Source: Salinarimonas sp051117315
GTDB taxonomy: Bacteria; Pseudomonadota; Alphaproteobacteria; Rhizobiales; Beijerinckiaceae
Reading direction: 5' to 3'
NCBI GenBank assembly: GCA_051117315.1
Contig: JBNPEA010000045.1
Coordinates: forward strand, 1-64,000
DNA: 64,000 bases
Part shown: piece by piece, positions 34,442-45,564 of the stretch
How positions within the stretch are numbered: the stretch's first letter is position 1
Layout: every line of letters starts with the position of its first letter
Notes under the pieces: model-generated
Seen by the model: only the letters and a program-made list of their open reading frames with translations
Told to the model about the DNA's origin: nothing
Databases searched by the model: none
Position numbers and translations under genes: made by a program

Positions 34442-35806
34442 TCAGCCGGCGCTGGCGGGCGTGCGGGCCTGGCCGGGCTCGGGGACGGCGAGGCCGGCGG
34501 AGGTGTACTCGTTGAGCTTGTTGCGCAGCGTGCGGATCGAGATGCCGAGGATCTTGGCCGCGTGGGTGCGGTTGCCAAGGCAATGGTCGAGCGTGTCGAG
34601 GATCAGGTCCTGCTCGACCTCGGCCACCGTGCGCCCGACGAGCGCCCGCGTCACCGCTTCCGCCGTGCGCGCGGCGCGCGCGGCCGCGTCCGGCTCGGCG
34701 CCGAGCGCGTCGCCTTCGGGCGTCATCAGCGCGTCCGCGCCGATCTCGGCGCCCGACGCCAGCAGCACAGCGCGATGCACCGCGTTCTCGAGCTCGCGCA
34801 CGTTGCCGCGCCAGGGGTTCTTGAGCACGACGCGCTTGGCGTCGTGGGAGAGGCCGCGCTCGGGCAGGCCGTTGGCCTGGCCGTACTTGCGGGCGAAGTG
34901 CTGGGCGAGCTCGATGATGTCGCCGGGCCGCTCGCGCAGGGCCGGCAGGCGCAGGTGGACGACGTTCAGGCGGTAGAACAGGTCCTCGCGGAACGTCCCC
35001 GCCCGGACGGCCTCGGTCATGTTGCGGTTGGAGGTGGCGAGCACGCGAATGTCCACCGGCACGGGCTTGGCGCCGCCGACCCGGTCGATGACGCGCTCCT
35101 GCAGGGCGCGCAGGAGCTTGGCCTGCAGGCGCACGTCCATCTCGGAGATCTCGTCGAGCAGCAGCGTGCCGCCGTTGGCTTCCTCGAACTTGCCGATGCG
35201 CCGGGCCACCGCGCCGGTGAAGGCGCCCTTCTCGTGACCGAACAGCTCGCTCTCCAGCAGCGCATCGGGGATCGCGGCGCAGTTCACGCACACGAAGGGC
35301 TTCGAGCGTCGAGCCGAGCGCTGGTGCAGGTGGCGGGCGAGCACCTCCTTGCCGGTGCCGCTCTCGCCGGTGATCAGCACCGATGCGTCGGAGCGGGCCA
35401 CCTGCTCGGCCATCTTGACGACCTTCTCCATGGCCGGGTCGCGCCAGACGAAGGCGGCCTGGTCGGCGGCCACCGCCTCGAGGATCGCCGCGATCATGTC
35501 GGCGTCCGGGGGCAGCGGGATGTACTCCTTCGCCCCGGCGCGGATCGCGTCCACCGCGCCGCGGGTGTCGGCCCCGGCGCCGCAGGCCACGACGGGCGTG
35601 CGGATGCGCTCGGCCTCGAGCGCGCCGACGAGATCGGCGACGGAGAGCGCGACGTCGACCATGATCAGGTCGGCGCCCTTGGCGCGCAGCACCGCGAGAC
35701 CCTGGTGGAGGTCGTCCGCCTGCACCACGGCGGCGCCGCGGCTCATGGCGATGCGCGAGGCGGTGGTGAGCTCGCCGTCGAGACGGCCGATGATGAGAAG
35801 GCGCAT
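34442..35806 (-). CDS. flbD: Sigma-54-dependent flagellar regulator FlbD
   Basis: 454 aa. A receiver-like N-terminal domain (residues ~1-115) lacks the full acidic pocket, as in FlbD; then an AAA+ domain with Walker A GESGTGKE and the sigma-54-contacting GAFTGA motif (EKGAFTGAVAR), and a C-terminal Fis-type HTH (THAAKILGISIRTLRNKLNE). In Caulobacter FlbD activates late flagellar promoters and represses fliF. Last gene of the fliF-fliH-fliN-flbD block; start 11 bases after fliN. Confidence 0.93.
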   Translation of the reverse strand: MRLLIIGRLDGELTTASRIAMSRGAAVVQADDLHQGLAVLRAKGADLIMVDVALSVADLVGALEAERIRTPVVACGAGADTRGAVDAIRAGAKEYIPLPPDADMIAAILEAVAADQAAFVWRDPAMEKVVKMAEQVARSDASVLITGESGTGKEVLARHLHQRSARRSKPFVCVNCAAIPDALLESELFGHEKGAFTGAVARRIGKFEEANGGTLLLDEISEMDVRLQAKLLRALQERVIDRVGGAKPVPVDIRVLATSNRNMTEAVRAGTFREDLFYRLNVVHLRLPALRERPGDIIELAQHFARKYGQANGLPERGLSHDAKRVVLKNPWRGNVRELENAVHRAVLLASGAEIGADALMTPEGDALGAEPDAAARAARTAEAVTRALVGRTVAEVEQDLILDTLDHCLGNRTHAAKILGISIRTLRNKLNEYTSAGLAVPEPGQARTPASAG

Positions 35807-35817
35807 GACCCGGCTCC

Positions 35818-36171
35818 TTAGTGGTCGCTCTTGATGATCTCGGTCATCGTGATGCCGAGGCGATCCTCGACGAGCACCACCTCGCCGCGGGCGACGAGGC
35901 GGTTGTTGACGTAGATGTCGACGGCCTCGCCGACCTTGCGGTCGAGCTCGAGCACCGCGCCCGGCGCGATCTTGAGGAGGTCGCCCACCGGCATCCGGGC
36001 GCGCCCGAGCACGGCCGACACCGCCACCGGCACGTCGAAGATCTGCTCGAGATCCGCGGCGGTGCGCTGGACCACGGGGCCGTCACGGGTCGATTCCGCC
36101 GGCAGCTGCGCCTGCGGGTCGAAGCCGATGTCCTCGTCGTCGAGCTGGGGCAGGGTGAACTCGTCGCTCAT
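35818..36171 (-). CDS. fliN: Flagellar motor switch protein FliN
   Basis: 117 aa. An acidic N-terminus precedes the SpoA/surface-presentation domain with IFDVPVAVSAVLGRARMPVGDLL, APGAVLELDR, VDIYVNNRLVARGEVVLVEDRLGITMTEII. It forms the C-ring with FliM and FliG. The ATG at 36171 overlaps the fliH stop (ATGA), indicating translational coupling. Confidence 0.95.
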   Translation of the reverse strand: MSDEFTLPQLDDEDIGFDPQAQLPAESTRDGPVVQRTAADLEQIFDVPVAVSAVLGRARMPVGDLLKIAPGAVLELDRKVGEAVDIYVNNRLVARGEVVLVEDRLGITMTEIIKSDH

Positions 36172-36788
36172 GGCGTTGACGCTCCGGGTGTGTCGTCGCG
36201 GGTCGGGTCGGTCGTGCCCGTCAGCTTGCAGGCGATTTCCGCGGCGAGCGCGGCGCCGTCGCGCACCACGCCGCCGTCGGCCCATTCGAAGTGCGCGTCG
36301 CCGCGCGCCATGTCCGCCTCGCCGATGACGACGAGCCGGCCCTCGAAGCCGCGCTCGCGGGCGAGCGCCTTGACCATGCGCTCGACGTCGTCGACGAGGC
36401 TCTCCTCGACGCGCACCACGAGATGCGGCACGCCGCGCAGATGCGCGAAGGCCTCGCGCGCCGCCTGCATGATCGTATCGAGCGGGAAGCGCTCGAGCGC
36501 CGCGCCGGCCAGCGCGCGCGCCAGCGTCTCGGCGAAGGCGAGCGCCTCCGCCTCGAGCGCGCCGCCGCGGGCGTCGGCGTCCGCGAGGAGCGCGCGGGAG
36601 GCCTCGGCGATCCGTGCCAGGGTCTCGCGCACGGCCGCGTCGGCCTCCGCCTGCGCCGCCGCGCGGCCTTCCGCCATACCCTGCGCCCGGCCGCGCGCCT
36701 CCGCCTCGGCCAGCGCCACCTCGGCCTTCGGCGACGGCGTGCCCTTCGGGCGGGAGAAGTCGCGGTCGAAGACGAACCTGCCGCTCAT
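36168..36788 (-). CDS. fliH: FliH-like flagellar assembly protein
   Basis: 206 aa. A Ala/Glu-rich helical N-terminal half (EVALAEAEARGRAQGMAEGRAAAQ, likely coiled coil with G-rich AxxxG-like spacing) precedes a domain with EESLVDDVERMVKALA. FliH binds the FliI export ATPase and brings it to the export gate. Sequence conservation is low, so the assignment leans on its place between fliF and fliN; Caulobacter's equivalent is FlbE. The 1-base gap from fliF leaves no room for fliG. Confidence 0.8.
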   Translation of the reverse strand: MSGRFVFDRDFSRPKGTPSPKAEVALAEAEARGRAQGMAEGRAAAQAEADAAVRETLARIAEASRALLADADARGGALEAEALAFAETLARALAGAALERFPLDTIMQAAREAFAHLRGVPHLVVRVEESLVDDVERMVKALARERGFEGRLVVIGEADMARGDAHFEWADGGVVRDGAALAAEIACKLTGTTDPTRDDTPGASTP

Positions 36789-36789
36789 C

Positions 36790-38421
36790 TCAGCCTCTCT
36801 CGTGGATCCACTGGCGCATCACCGTCGCGGTCTCGTTGGGGCTCTGCTTGACCAGCTCCGCGATTCGCTCGAGCGACTGCGCCTGCACGTGGCCGTTGAC
36901 CTTGGCCATCTCGATCATCTGCGAGGTCGCGTCCGGCCGCGCGGGCAGCGCCGGCATCCTGCTGCCGCCGCTCGCTTCGCCGCCCTCGATCGCTGCCGCC
37001 TCGCCGCCGCGCCCGGTCGCCGCGGCGGCGGCGGGCTGCGCCGTGAGGGCCCGCAGCATGGGCCGCAGCACGGTGAAGATCACGACGAGGGTGAGCAGGA
37101 AGAGCACGGCGAGCTCGATCGCGCGCAGCACGTCCTCGCGGCTCGGGTTCATCAGGCTCTCGACCAGTGTCTGCGGCTCGGGCAGGAACTCCGGCTGCGG
37201 CCCCTCCGCGAAGCGCAGGTTGACCACCTCGATCTGGTCGCCGCGGTCTGCGTCGAAGCCGATCGCGGTGCGCACCAGCGCCTCGATGCGCTGCAGCTCC
37301 TCGGGGCTGCGCGGCTCGTAGGTCACGGTGCCGTCCGGAGCGGTGGCGTAGGCGCCGTCGACGAGCACGGCGACGGACAGGCGCGACAGACGCGGTCCCT
37401 CCAGCATCTCGACGCGGGTGGAGCGGGAGATCTCGTAGTTGATCGTCTCCTCGGTCGTCTCCTGCTGGTCGCGCATGCCGCCGCCGGCCGGGTCCTCGCC
37501 GCCGCCCGGCAGCTCGTTGCCGACCGTGACGCCGGCGTCGCCCTGCGTCGACACGGCGTTGTCGGTGCGCGACTGCATGGAGCGCGCGACCTGTCCGTTG
37601 GGGTCGAAGGTCTCCGAGCGCGCCTCGACGCGGTTCGTGTCGAACTCGGCAGCGACCTGGACCCGGGTGCGCCCGCGCCCGACGATCCCGGCGACGATGT
37701 CCTCGACCTGGCCGCGCAACCGGTTCTCGAAGCCGATGCGGGTCTCGTCCGCCGCGGCGGAGGACATCGCGTCCCCGGCGGTGGCGCCGTCGGCGAGCAG
37801 GCGGCCGCTCTCGTCGACGATGGAGATGCGGTCGGGCCGCAGGCCCTCGACGGCGGTGGCGACGAGATGGCGGATGGCGCGCACCTGCGCGGCGTCGAGC
37901 TCGCCGCGCACCCGCAGCACGATGGAGGCGCGCGGGTCCTCGCGATCGCGCTCGAACAGCCGCCGCTCGGGGATGGCGAGATGCACCCGCGCCGCTTCCA
38001 CCCGCGAGAGCGAGCCGATGGTGCGCGAGAGCTCGCCCTCGAGCGCCCGCAGCTGGTTGATGTTCTGCACGAAGCTGGTGGAGGAGAACGAATCACCCCG
38101 GTCGAAGATCTCGTACCCGACGCCGGTGCCCGCCGGCAGGCCGTCGGAGGCGAGCTCCATGCGCAGCCGGGCGAGGTCGCTGCGCGCCGCCAGGATGACG
38201 CCGTCGCCCCGCGCCTCGTAGGCGACGCCGCGGGCCTCGAGCGCGCGCACCACCGCGCCGGCGTCCGACATCGACAGGTCGGCGTAGAGCACGCCCATGT
38301 CCGGCTGCGACATGCGCATGATGACGAAGGCGAAGAAACCGACGAGCGCCAGCGTCACGGCGCCCATCACCGCGAGGCGCGCCGGGCCGAGCCGGGTCAG
38401 GATCTCCATCGTCTGGTTCAC
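36790..38421 (-). CDS. fliF: Flagellar MS-ring protein FliF
   Basis: About 543 aa from the GTG at 38421 (VNQTMEILTRLGPARL), which aligns with the usual start; another GTG at 38430 would add three residues. An N-terminal membrane helix (MGAVTLALVGFFAFVIMRM), the periplasmic ring-building domain (GVGYEIFDRGDSFSSTSFVQ and RVHLAIPERRLF), and a second helix near residue ~430 (LAVLFLLTLVVIFTVL) are present. FliF anchors the rotor and the export gate. First gene of the local flagellar block. Confidence 0.95.
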   Translation of the reverse strand: MNQTMEILTRLGPARLAVMGAVTLALVGFFAFVIMRMSQPDMGVLYADLSMSDAGAVVRALEARGVAYEARGDGVILAARSDLARLRMELASDGLPAGTGVGYEIFDRGDSFSSTSFVQNINQLRALEGELSRTIGSLSRVEAARVHLAIPERRLFERDREDPRASIVLRVRGELDAAQVRAIRHLVATAVEGLRPDRISIVDESGRLLADGATAGDAMSSAAADETRIGFENRLRGQVEDIVAGIVGRGRTRVQVAAEFDTNRVEARSETFDPNGQVARSMQSRTDNAVSTQGDAGVTVGNELPGGGEDPAGGGMRDQQETTEETINYEISRSTRVEMLEGPRLSRLSVAVLVDGAYATAPDGTVTYEPRSPEELQRIEALVRTAIGFDADRGDQIEVVNLRFAEGPQPEFLPEPQTLVESLMNPSREDVLRAIELAVLFLLTLVVIFTVLRPMLRALTAQPAAAAATGRGGEAAAIEGGEASGGSRMPALPARPDATSQMIEMAKVNGHVQAQSLERIAELVKQSPNETATVMRQWIHERG

Positions 38422-38503
38422 GCGAAACACGTCCCCGGTTGATCGTCCACGCTCCGGGACGGCGTGCGCCGCGACCGGTAGGCAGGAATTTCCCAGGGGA
38501 GGG

Positions 38504-38518
38504 TGAACGACCGGTTAA
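38504..38518 (-). promoter_or_regulatory. Candidate CtrA box upstream of fliF
   Basis: On the minus strand the sequence reads TTAA-N7-TTCA, one mismatch from the CtrA consensus TTAA-N7-TTAA, about 85-95 bases upstream of the fliF start. CtrA activation of early flagellar operons beginning with fliF is established in Caulobacter. A single half-degenerate site in a GC-rich genome is moderate evidence. Confidence 0.38.
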
Positions 38519-38654
38519 CGACGGTGCCGATCGTGGCGTCCCGGTTCGAGAAGAGGCGTGCGCGAAGGCCTCCGGGCGGCGTGGCCGATTGGGGGTATCG
38601 CCGCGGCGCGATCCGCGCTATGACCGTGTTCTCTATACGTTCGGCTGCAGGCGC

Positions 38655-39539
38655 ATGGCTCCACGCAACGTCACCATCGTGGTGCTCTGGATGGCCGGGG
38701 CGCTCGTCTCCTTCTCGGCGATCGCCGTCGCGGTGCGCGAGCTCTCGGGCGCGCTCTCGGTGTTCGAGATGCTGGCCTTCCGCAACGCCGTGGGCCTCGC
38801 GGGCATCCTCGTGGCGGCGTGCCTCCTCGCCCGGGTGCGTGCGAGCCTCTCCAGCCGCCGCCTCGGCCTCCACGCGCAGCGCAACCTCGTCCACTTCGCC
38901 GGGCAGTACGCCTGGACCGTGGGCGTCACCCTGCTGCCGCTCGCCGTCGTCTTCGCCGTCGAGTTCACGGCCCCGGCGATCACCGCGCTCCTCGCCGTGC
39001 TGCTGCTCGGCGAGCGCCTCACGCGCACCCGCGCGCTGGCGATCGGGATGGGCTTCCTCGGCGTGCTCGTCGTGGTACGCCCGGGCGCAAGCGACGTCGG
39101 CTGGCCGGCGCTGCTCGTCCTGTTCGCCGCCTTCGCCTTCGCCGTCACCGCCATCGCGACGAAGAGCCTCACGCGCACGGAGACGACGACGTCGATCCTG
39201 CTGTGGATGAACGCCATGCAATTGCCGCTCAACCTGGCGGGCGCAGGCGAGGGCTACCTCGGACGCCTCGCCCAGGCACCGGTCCTGCCGCTCGCGGCGC
39301 TGGCCGTCTGCGGCTTCACGGCGCATTGGTGCCTCACCAACGCCTATCGCAACGGAGACGCCATCATGGTCGTGCCGCTCGACTTCCTGCGCATCCCGCT
39401 GATCGCGGTGGTGGGCCTGCTGCTCTACGCGGAGCCGCTGGACCCCTTCGTCTTCGTCGGCGCGGGGATCATCGTCGTCGGCATCCTCGTCAACCTGCGC
39501 GCCGAGACGGGACGCGCGCCGCGGCCGCGGGGGGCGTGA
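38655..39539 (+). CDS. EamA/DMT family transporter
   Basis: 294 aa with about ten membrane helices in two EamA repeats (LSGALSVFEMLAFRN in the first, PLDFLRIPLIAVVGLLLYAEPLDPFVFVGAGIIVVG in the second). Inner-membrane exporter-like protein of unknown substrate. The ATG at 38655 was chosen because the upstream frame lacks membrane-helix sequence. The next gene starts three bases after this stop. Confidence 0.9.
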   Translation: MAPRNVTIVVLWMAGALVSFSAIAVAVRELSGALSVFEMLAFRNAVGLAGILVAACLLARVRASLSSRRLGLHAQRNLVHFAGQYAWTVGVTLLPLAVVFAVEFTAPAITALLAVLLLGERLTRTRALAIGMGFLGVLVVVRPGASDVGWPALLVLFAAFAFAVTAIATKSLTRTETTTSILLWMNAMQLPLNLAGAGEGYLGRLAQAPVLPLAALAVCGFTAHWCLTNAYRNGDAIMVVPLDFLRIPLIAVVGLLLYAEPLDPFVFVGAGIIVVGILVNLRAETGRAPRPRGA

Positions 39540-39542
39540 GGC

Positions 39543-40634
39543 ATGGCGTGGTCGGGGCAGCAGGAAGCGGCGCTCTCCGCCGTCGCCGCCTGGCTCAAGG
39601 TGGGCGAGCCGCAGGTGTTCCGCCTGTTCGGCTACGCCGGCACGGGCAAGACCACGCTCGCGCGCCATGTCGCGGCGGACGTCGAGGGCGAGGTCGCCTT
39701 CGGCGCCTTCACCGGCAAGGCCGCCTCGGTGATGCGGGCCAAGGGCTGCACCGACGCCTCCACCATCCACGCGATGATCTATCGCTCGCGCGGGGACGAG
39801 GACGAGGGCCCCTCCTTCACGCTCAACCGCTCTGGGCCGGCGGCCAAGGCCGACCTCATCGTCATCGACGAATGCTCGATGGTGGACGAGGAGCTCGGCC
39901 GCGACCTGCTCACCTTCGGCAAGCCGGTGCTGGTGCTGGGTGATCCCGCCCAGCTGCCGCCGGTGAAAGGCGGCGGCTTCTTCACCGAGGCCGAGCCCGA
40001 CGTCATGCTCACCGAGGTCCACCGCCAGGCCGCGGACAACCCGATCGTGCGCCTCTCCATGCTGATCCGCGAGGGCGGGCGGCTCGACTACGGCATCTAC
40101 GGGGAGAGCCGGGTCGTGCGCCGGGCCGAGATCGATCCGGACACGGTGATGGGCGCCGACCAGGTGCTGGTCGGCATGAACAAGACGCGTCGCCTCTACA
40201 ATGGCCGCATCCGCGAGCTGAAGGGCTTTCGCGACCCCTATCCCGCCGCCGACGAGAAGCTGGTCTGCCTGCGCAACGACAAGAGCAAGGGCCTCCTGAA
40301 CGGCGGATTGTGGACCGTCAGCGAGGCGAAGCACTGGCCCAACCGCGGCCTCGTGGTGATGCGCCTCGCCGCCGAGGAGAACGCCCGCCAGACCGCCAAG
40401 GTCGAGGTCCCCACCGCCTTCTTCGAGGGCGGCGAGGACGAGTTGCCCTACGCCCTGCGCCGCCAGCACGACGAGCTCACCTACGGCTACGCGCTCACCG
40501 TGCACAAGGCGCAGGGCTCGCAGTGGGACGACGTCGTGCTCTTCGACGAGAGCTTCGCCTTCCGGGAGCATCGCGCCCGCTGGCTGTATACCGGGTTGAC
40601 CCGCGCGGCGGAGCGCATCGTCGTGGTGCGCTGA
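39543..40634 (+). CDS. Compact RecD/Dda-like SF1B ATP-dependent helicase
   Basis: 363 aa. Walker A FGYAGTGKTTLA, motif II LIVIDECSMV, motif III GDPAQLPPV, and near the C-terminus LTVHKAQGSQWDDVVLFDE plus LYTGLTRAAERIVVV, the UvrD_C_2 signature. It lacks the RecBCD-interacting parts of RecD and is closest in layout to phage T4 Dda-like 5'-3' helicases, now annotated widely as RecD-like ATPases. Probably coexpressed with the transporter (3-base gap), an odd partnership. Confidence 0.88.
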   Translation: MAWSGQQEAALSAVAAWLKVGEPQVFRLFGYAGTGKTTLARHVAADVEGEVAFGAFTGKAASVMRAKGCTDASTIHAMIYRSRGDEDEGPSFTLNRSGPAAKADLIVIDECSMVDEELGRDLLTFGKPVLVLGDPAQLPPVKGGGFFTEAEPDVMLTEVHRQAADNPIVRLSMLIREGGRLDYGIYGESRVVRRAEIDPDTVMGADQVLVGMNKTRRLYNGRIRELKGFRDPYPAADEKLVCLRNDKSKGLLNGGLWTVSEAKHWPNRGLVVMRLAAEENARQTAKVEVPTAFFEGGEDELPYALRRQHDELTYGYALTVHKAQGSQWDDVVLFDESFAFREHRARWLYTGLTRAAERIVVVR

Positions 40635-40769
40635 CCGGCCTGCGCCGCGGCGGCGCCCGCGGACCGGATGCCGCAGGAATGACGCGATCGGGCTCTTGCC
40701 CGCGGCGATCCGCGCTGCTACGCGGCTCGGAAGGAGCCGGCGCGGCGGGACGAACGAGGAAACGACAGG

Positions 40770-41492
40770 GTGCTCAACCGCTTCCGCAGCCCGCAGAGCC
40801 GCATGACGCGACGCCTGGCGCGCATCGCGCGCTGGGACCGCCCGATCGAGGGCGCCTTCGGCCGGATGCGGGCGTGGGCGCACATGGCGCTCGCCGACCA
40901 CGGCGTCTTCCGATTCGCCTATCTCAACCTGCACGAGGTCGCCGGCGGCCTGTGGCGCGCCGCGCAGCCGGCGCCGCACCAGCTCGCGCGCCTGCGCGAC
41001 AAGGGCCTGCGCACGGTGGTCTACCTGCGCGGCGGACGCGAGCACGGCTCCTGGCAATTGCAGAAGGAGAGCTGCGAGGCGCTGGGGCTGACGCTCGTCG
41101 ACTTCGTCGTGCGCTCGCGCGAGGCGCCGGACAAGGAGACGCTGCTGCGCGCCCGCGCCTTCTTCGAGACGCTGGAATACCCGGCGCTCGTGCACTGCAA
41201 GTCCGGCGCCGACCGGGCGGGCTTCATGTCCGCGCTCTACCTCGTCGTGCACGAGGGGCGGTCCGCCGACGAGGCGCTGCGGCAGCTGTCGCTGCGCTAC
41301 GGGCACTTCCGCTTCGCCAAGACGGGCGTGCTGGACGCCTTCTTCGAGCGCTGGCGCGACGAGGGCGAGGCGCAGGGGATGGGCTTCGAGGAGTGGGTCG
41401 AGACCCGCTACGACCCGCAGGCCCTCACCCGCGACTTCCAGCCGGGCCTCGTCTCCGACATCCTGGTCGACCGCATCATGCGCCGCGAGTGA
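40770..41492 (+). CDS. Tyrosine/dual-specificity phosphatase family protein
   Basis: 240 aa, GTG start at 40770. The P-loop is HCKSGADRAGF, matching HC-x5-R with Cys as nucleophile, and general-acid candidates lie in VVRSREAPDKET upstream. The N-terminal region FRFAYLNLHEVAGGLWRAAQPAPHQLARLRDKGL is typical of bacterial DSP-like proteins. No signal peptide. Substrate unknown. It precedes the convergent parvulin gene. Confidence 0.82.
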   Translation: MLNRFRSPQSRMTRRLARIARWDRPIEGAFGRMRAWAHMALADHGVFRFAYLNLHEVAGGLWRAAQPAPHQLARLRDKGLRTVVYLRGGREHGSWQLQKESCEALGLTLVDFVVRSREAPDKETLLRARAFFETLEYPALVHCKSGADRAGFMSALYLVVHEGRSADEALRQLSLRYGHFRFAKTGVLDAFFERWRDEGEAQGMGFEEWVETRYDPQALTRDFQPGLVSDILVDRIMRRE

Positions 41493-41531
41493 GCGACCGG
41501 CGGCGCTCGGCGCGCCGCCGGTCGCCTCACG

Positions 41532-42428
41532 TCACTGCTGCGCGGGAGCCGGCGCCGCGTCGCCCTCGGCCGTCTCGCCGGCGCGCGCGATCGCGGCACC
41601 CTCGCGCAGCGAGAGAAGCAGCGCCTGCTGCGCCTGGCGCGCGAGGAAGGTGTCGATCTGCTCGCGCATCTGCTCGAAGGTCGGGGTCGGCCGGTCGCGG
41701 CGCTCCTCGACCTTGATCACGTGCCAGCCGAACTGGCTCTGCACCGGCTGCGAGACCTCGCCCGGCTCGAGCGCGAAGGCCGCCTCGGCGAAGGGCGCGA
41801 CCATGCGGTCGCGGGTGAAGAAGCCGAGATCGCCGCCCTCGGCGGCGGAGCCGGGGTCCTGCGACAGCTCGGCGGCCACCGCCTCGAAGTCCTCGCCCGC
41901 GGCGATGCGATCGACCGCGGCCTGCGCCTCCTCCTGCGTCGGGACGAGGATGTGGCGGGCGCGCACCTCCTGCTCGGGCGCGACATCGGCGATCATCTCG
42001 TCGTAGACCGCGCGGGCCGCCTCCTCGGTGACGGCGGCCTCGATCGTGTCCTCGAGCAGCCCCTCGAGCAGCAGCTTGTCGCGCTGGTAGGCGAGACGCT
42101 GCGCGAAGCCCTCGCTCTCGCCGATCCCGGCCTCCTCGGCCGCGCGGGCGGCGAGCTCGAGGTTGACGAGGTAGTTGACCAGCGTCTCGCGGCGCTGCTC
42201 GGCGTTCATGCCCGGCAGCGGCAGCGCCTGGTCCTGGCCGGCGAGCGCGATGTCGCCCTCGGTGATCTCGACGCCGTTCACGGTGGCGACGACGCGCGCC
42301 GGATCGACGGTCTGCGCGGTCTCGGCGGCAGCAGGCGCGGCCTGGTCCTGCGCGAGGGCGGCCGCGGGGATCGCGGCGCTCACGAGGAGCGCGAGAGCGA
42401 GGCGGGGGAGAAGGGCGTTCGACGACAT
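41532..42428 (-). CDS. Exported parvulin-type peptidyl-prolyl isomerase (PrsA/SurA-like)
   Basis: 298 aa. Signal peptide (LALALLVSAAIPAAALAQ), an N-terminal SurA-like chaperone helix region, and a parvulin domain at ~155-255 (VRARHILVPTQEEAQ, LSQDPGSAAEGGDLGFFTRDRMVAPF, QSQFGWHVIKVEERRD). It assists folding of secreted and outer-membrane proteins in the periplasm. Divergent from secA with 228 bases between the starts, a typical Hyphomicrobiales arrangement. Confidence 0.9.
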   Translation of the reverse strand: MSSNALLPRLALALLVSAAIPAAALAQDQAAPAAAETAQTVDPARVVATVNGVEITEGDIALAGQDQALPLPGMNAEQRRETLVNYLVNLELAARAAEEAGIGESEGFAQRLAYQRDKLLLEGLLEDTIEAAVTEEAARAVYDEMIADVAPEQEVRARHILVPTQEEAQAAVDRIAAGEDFEAVAAELSQDPGSAAEGGDLGFFTRDRMVAPFAEAAFALEPGEVSQPVQSQFGWHVIKVEERRDRPTPTFEQMREQIDTFLARQAQQALLLSLREGAAIARAGETAEGDAAPAPAQQ

Positions 42429-42656
42429 GCGTTTCCTCGTCGGGCGCTGGGCGCGCCCTTGGCTCGACGTGATCTCGCCGCAGGTCTGGCCCATCGCGGG
42501 CGCCGATGCAAGCCGGGCATCGGCAGAGGAACGGGTCGGGACGCCCGCCGTCACCGTGCCGTGAACGCCCCCATCCTTTCGGATGCGCTCCCCGATGATT
42601 AGGTCTATATAGCGCGCACCCGCCGCATCCGACGACACGACAGACGACAGGAACCC

Positions 42657-45479
<2,823 letters not shown>

Positions 45480-45491
45480 GGACGCGCATCC

Positions 45492-45520
45492 GGCGCCCGT
45501 GCGGCTTCCGCTCGGGCGCC
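45492..45520 (+). terminator. Hairpin after secA
   Basis: GGCGCCCG-T-GCGG-CTT-CCGC-T-CGGGCGCC forms a 12-bp stem with one T-T mismatch and a 3-base loop, starting 12 bases after the secA stop. There is no T-run, so it may act as a weak or Rho-assisted terminator or an mRNA-stabilising structure. Confidence 0.5.
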
Positions 45521-45564
45521 TCGATCGCCTAAGGTCGCGGCCTCGATTCCCTGGAGAGGCCGCG

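Noticed and set aside
32492..35821. 1109-aa plus-strand open frame
   Set aside because: Spans the antisense of the ABC exporter and flbD; no domain or start signal.
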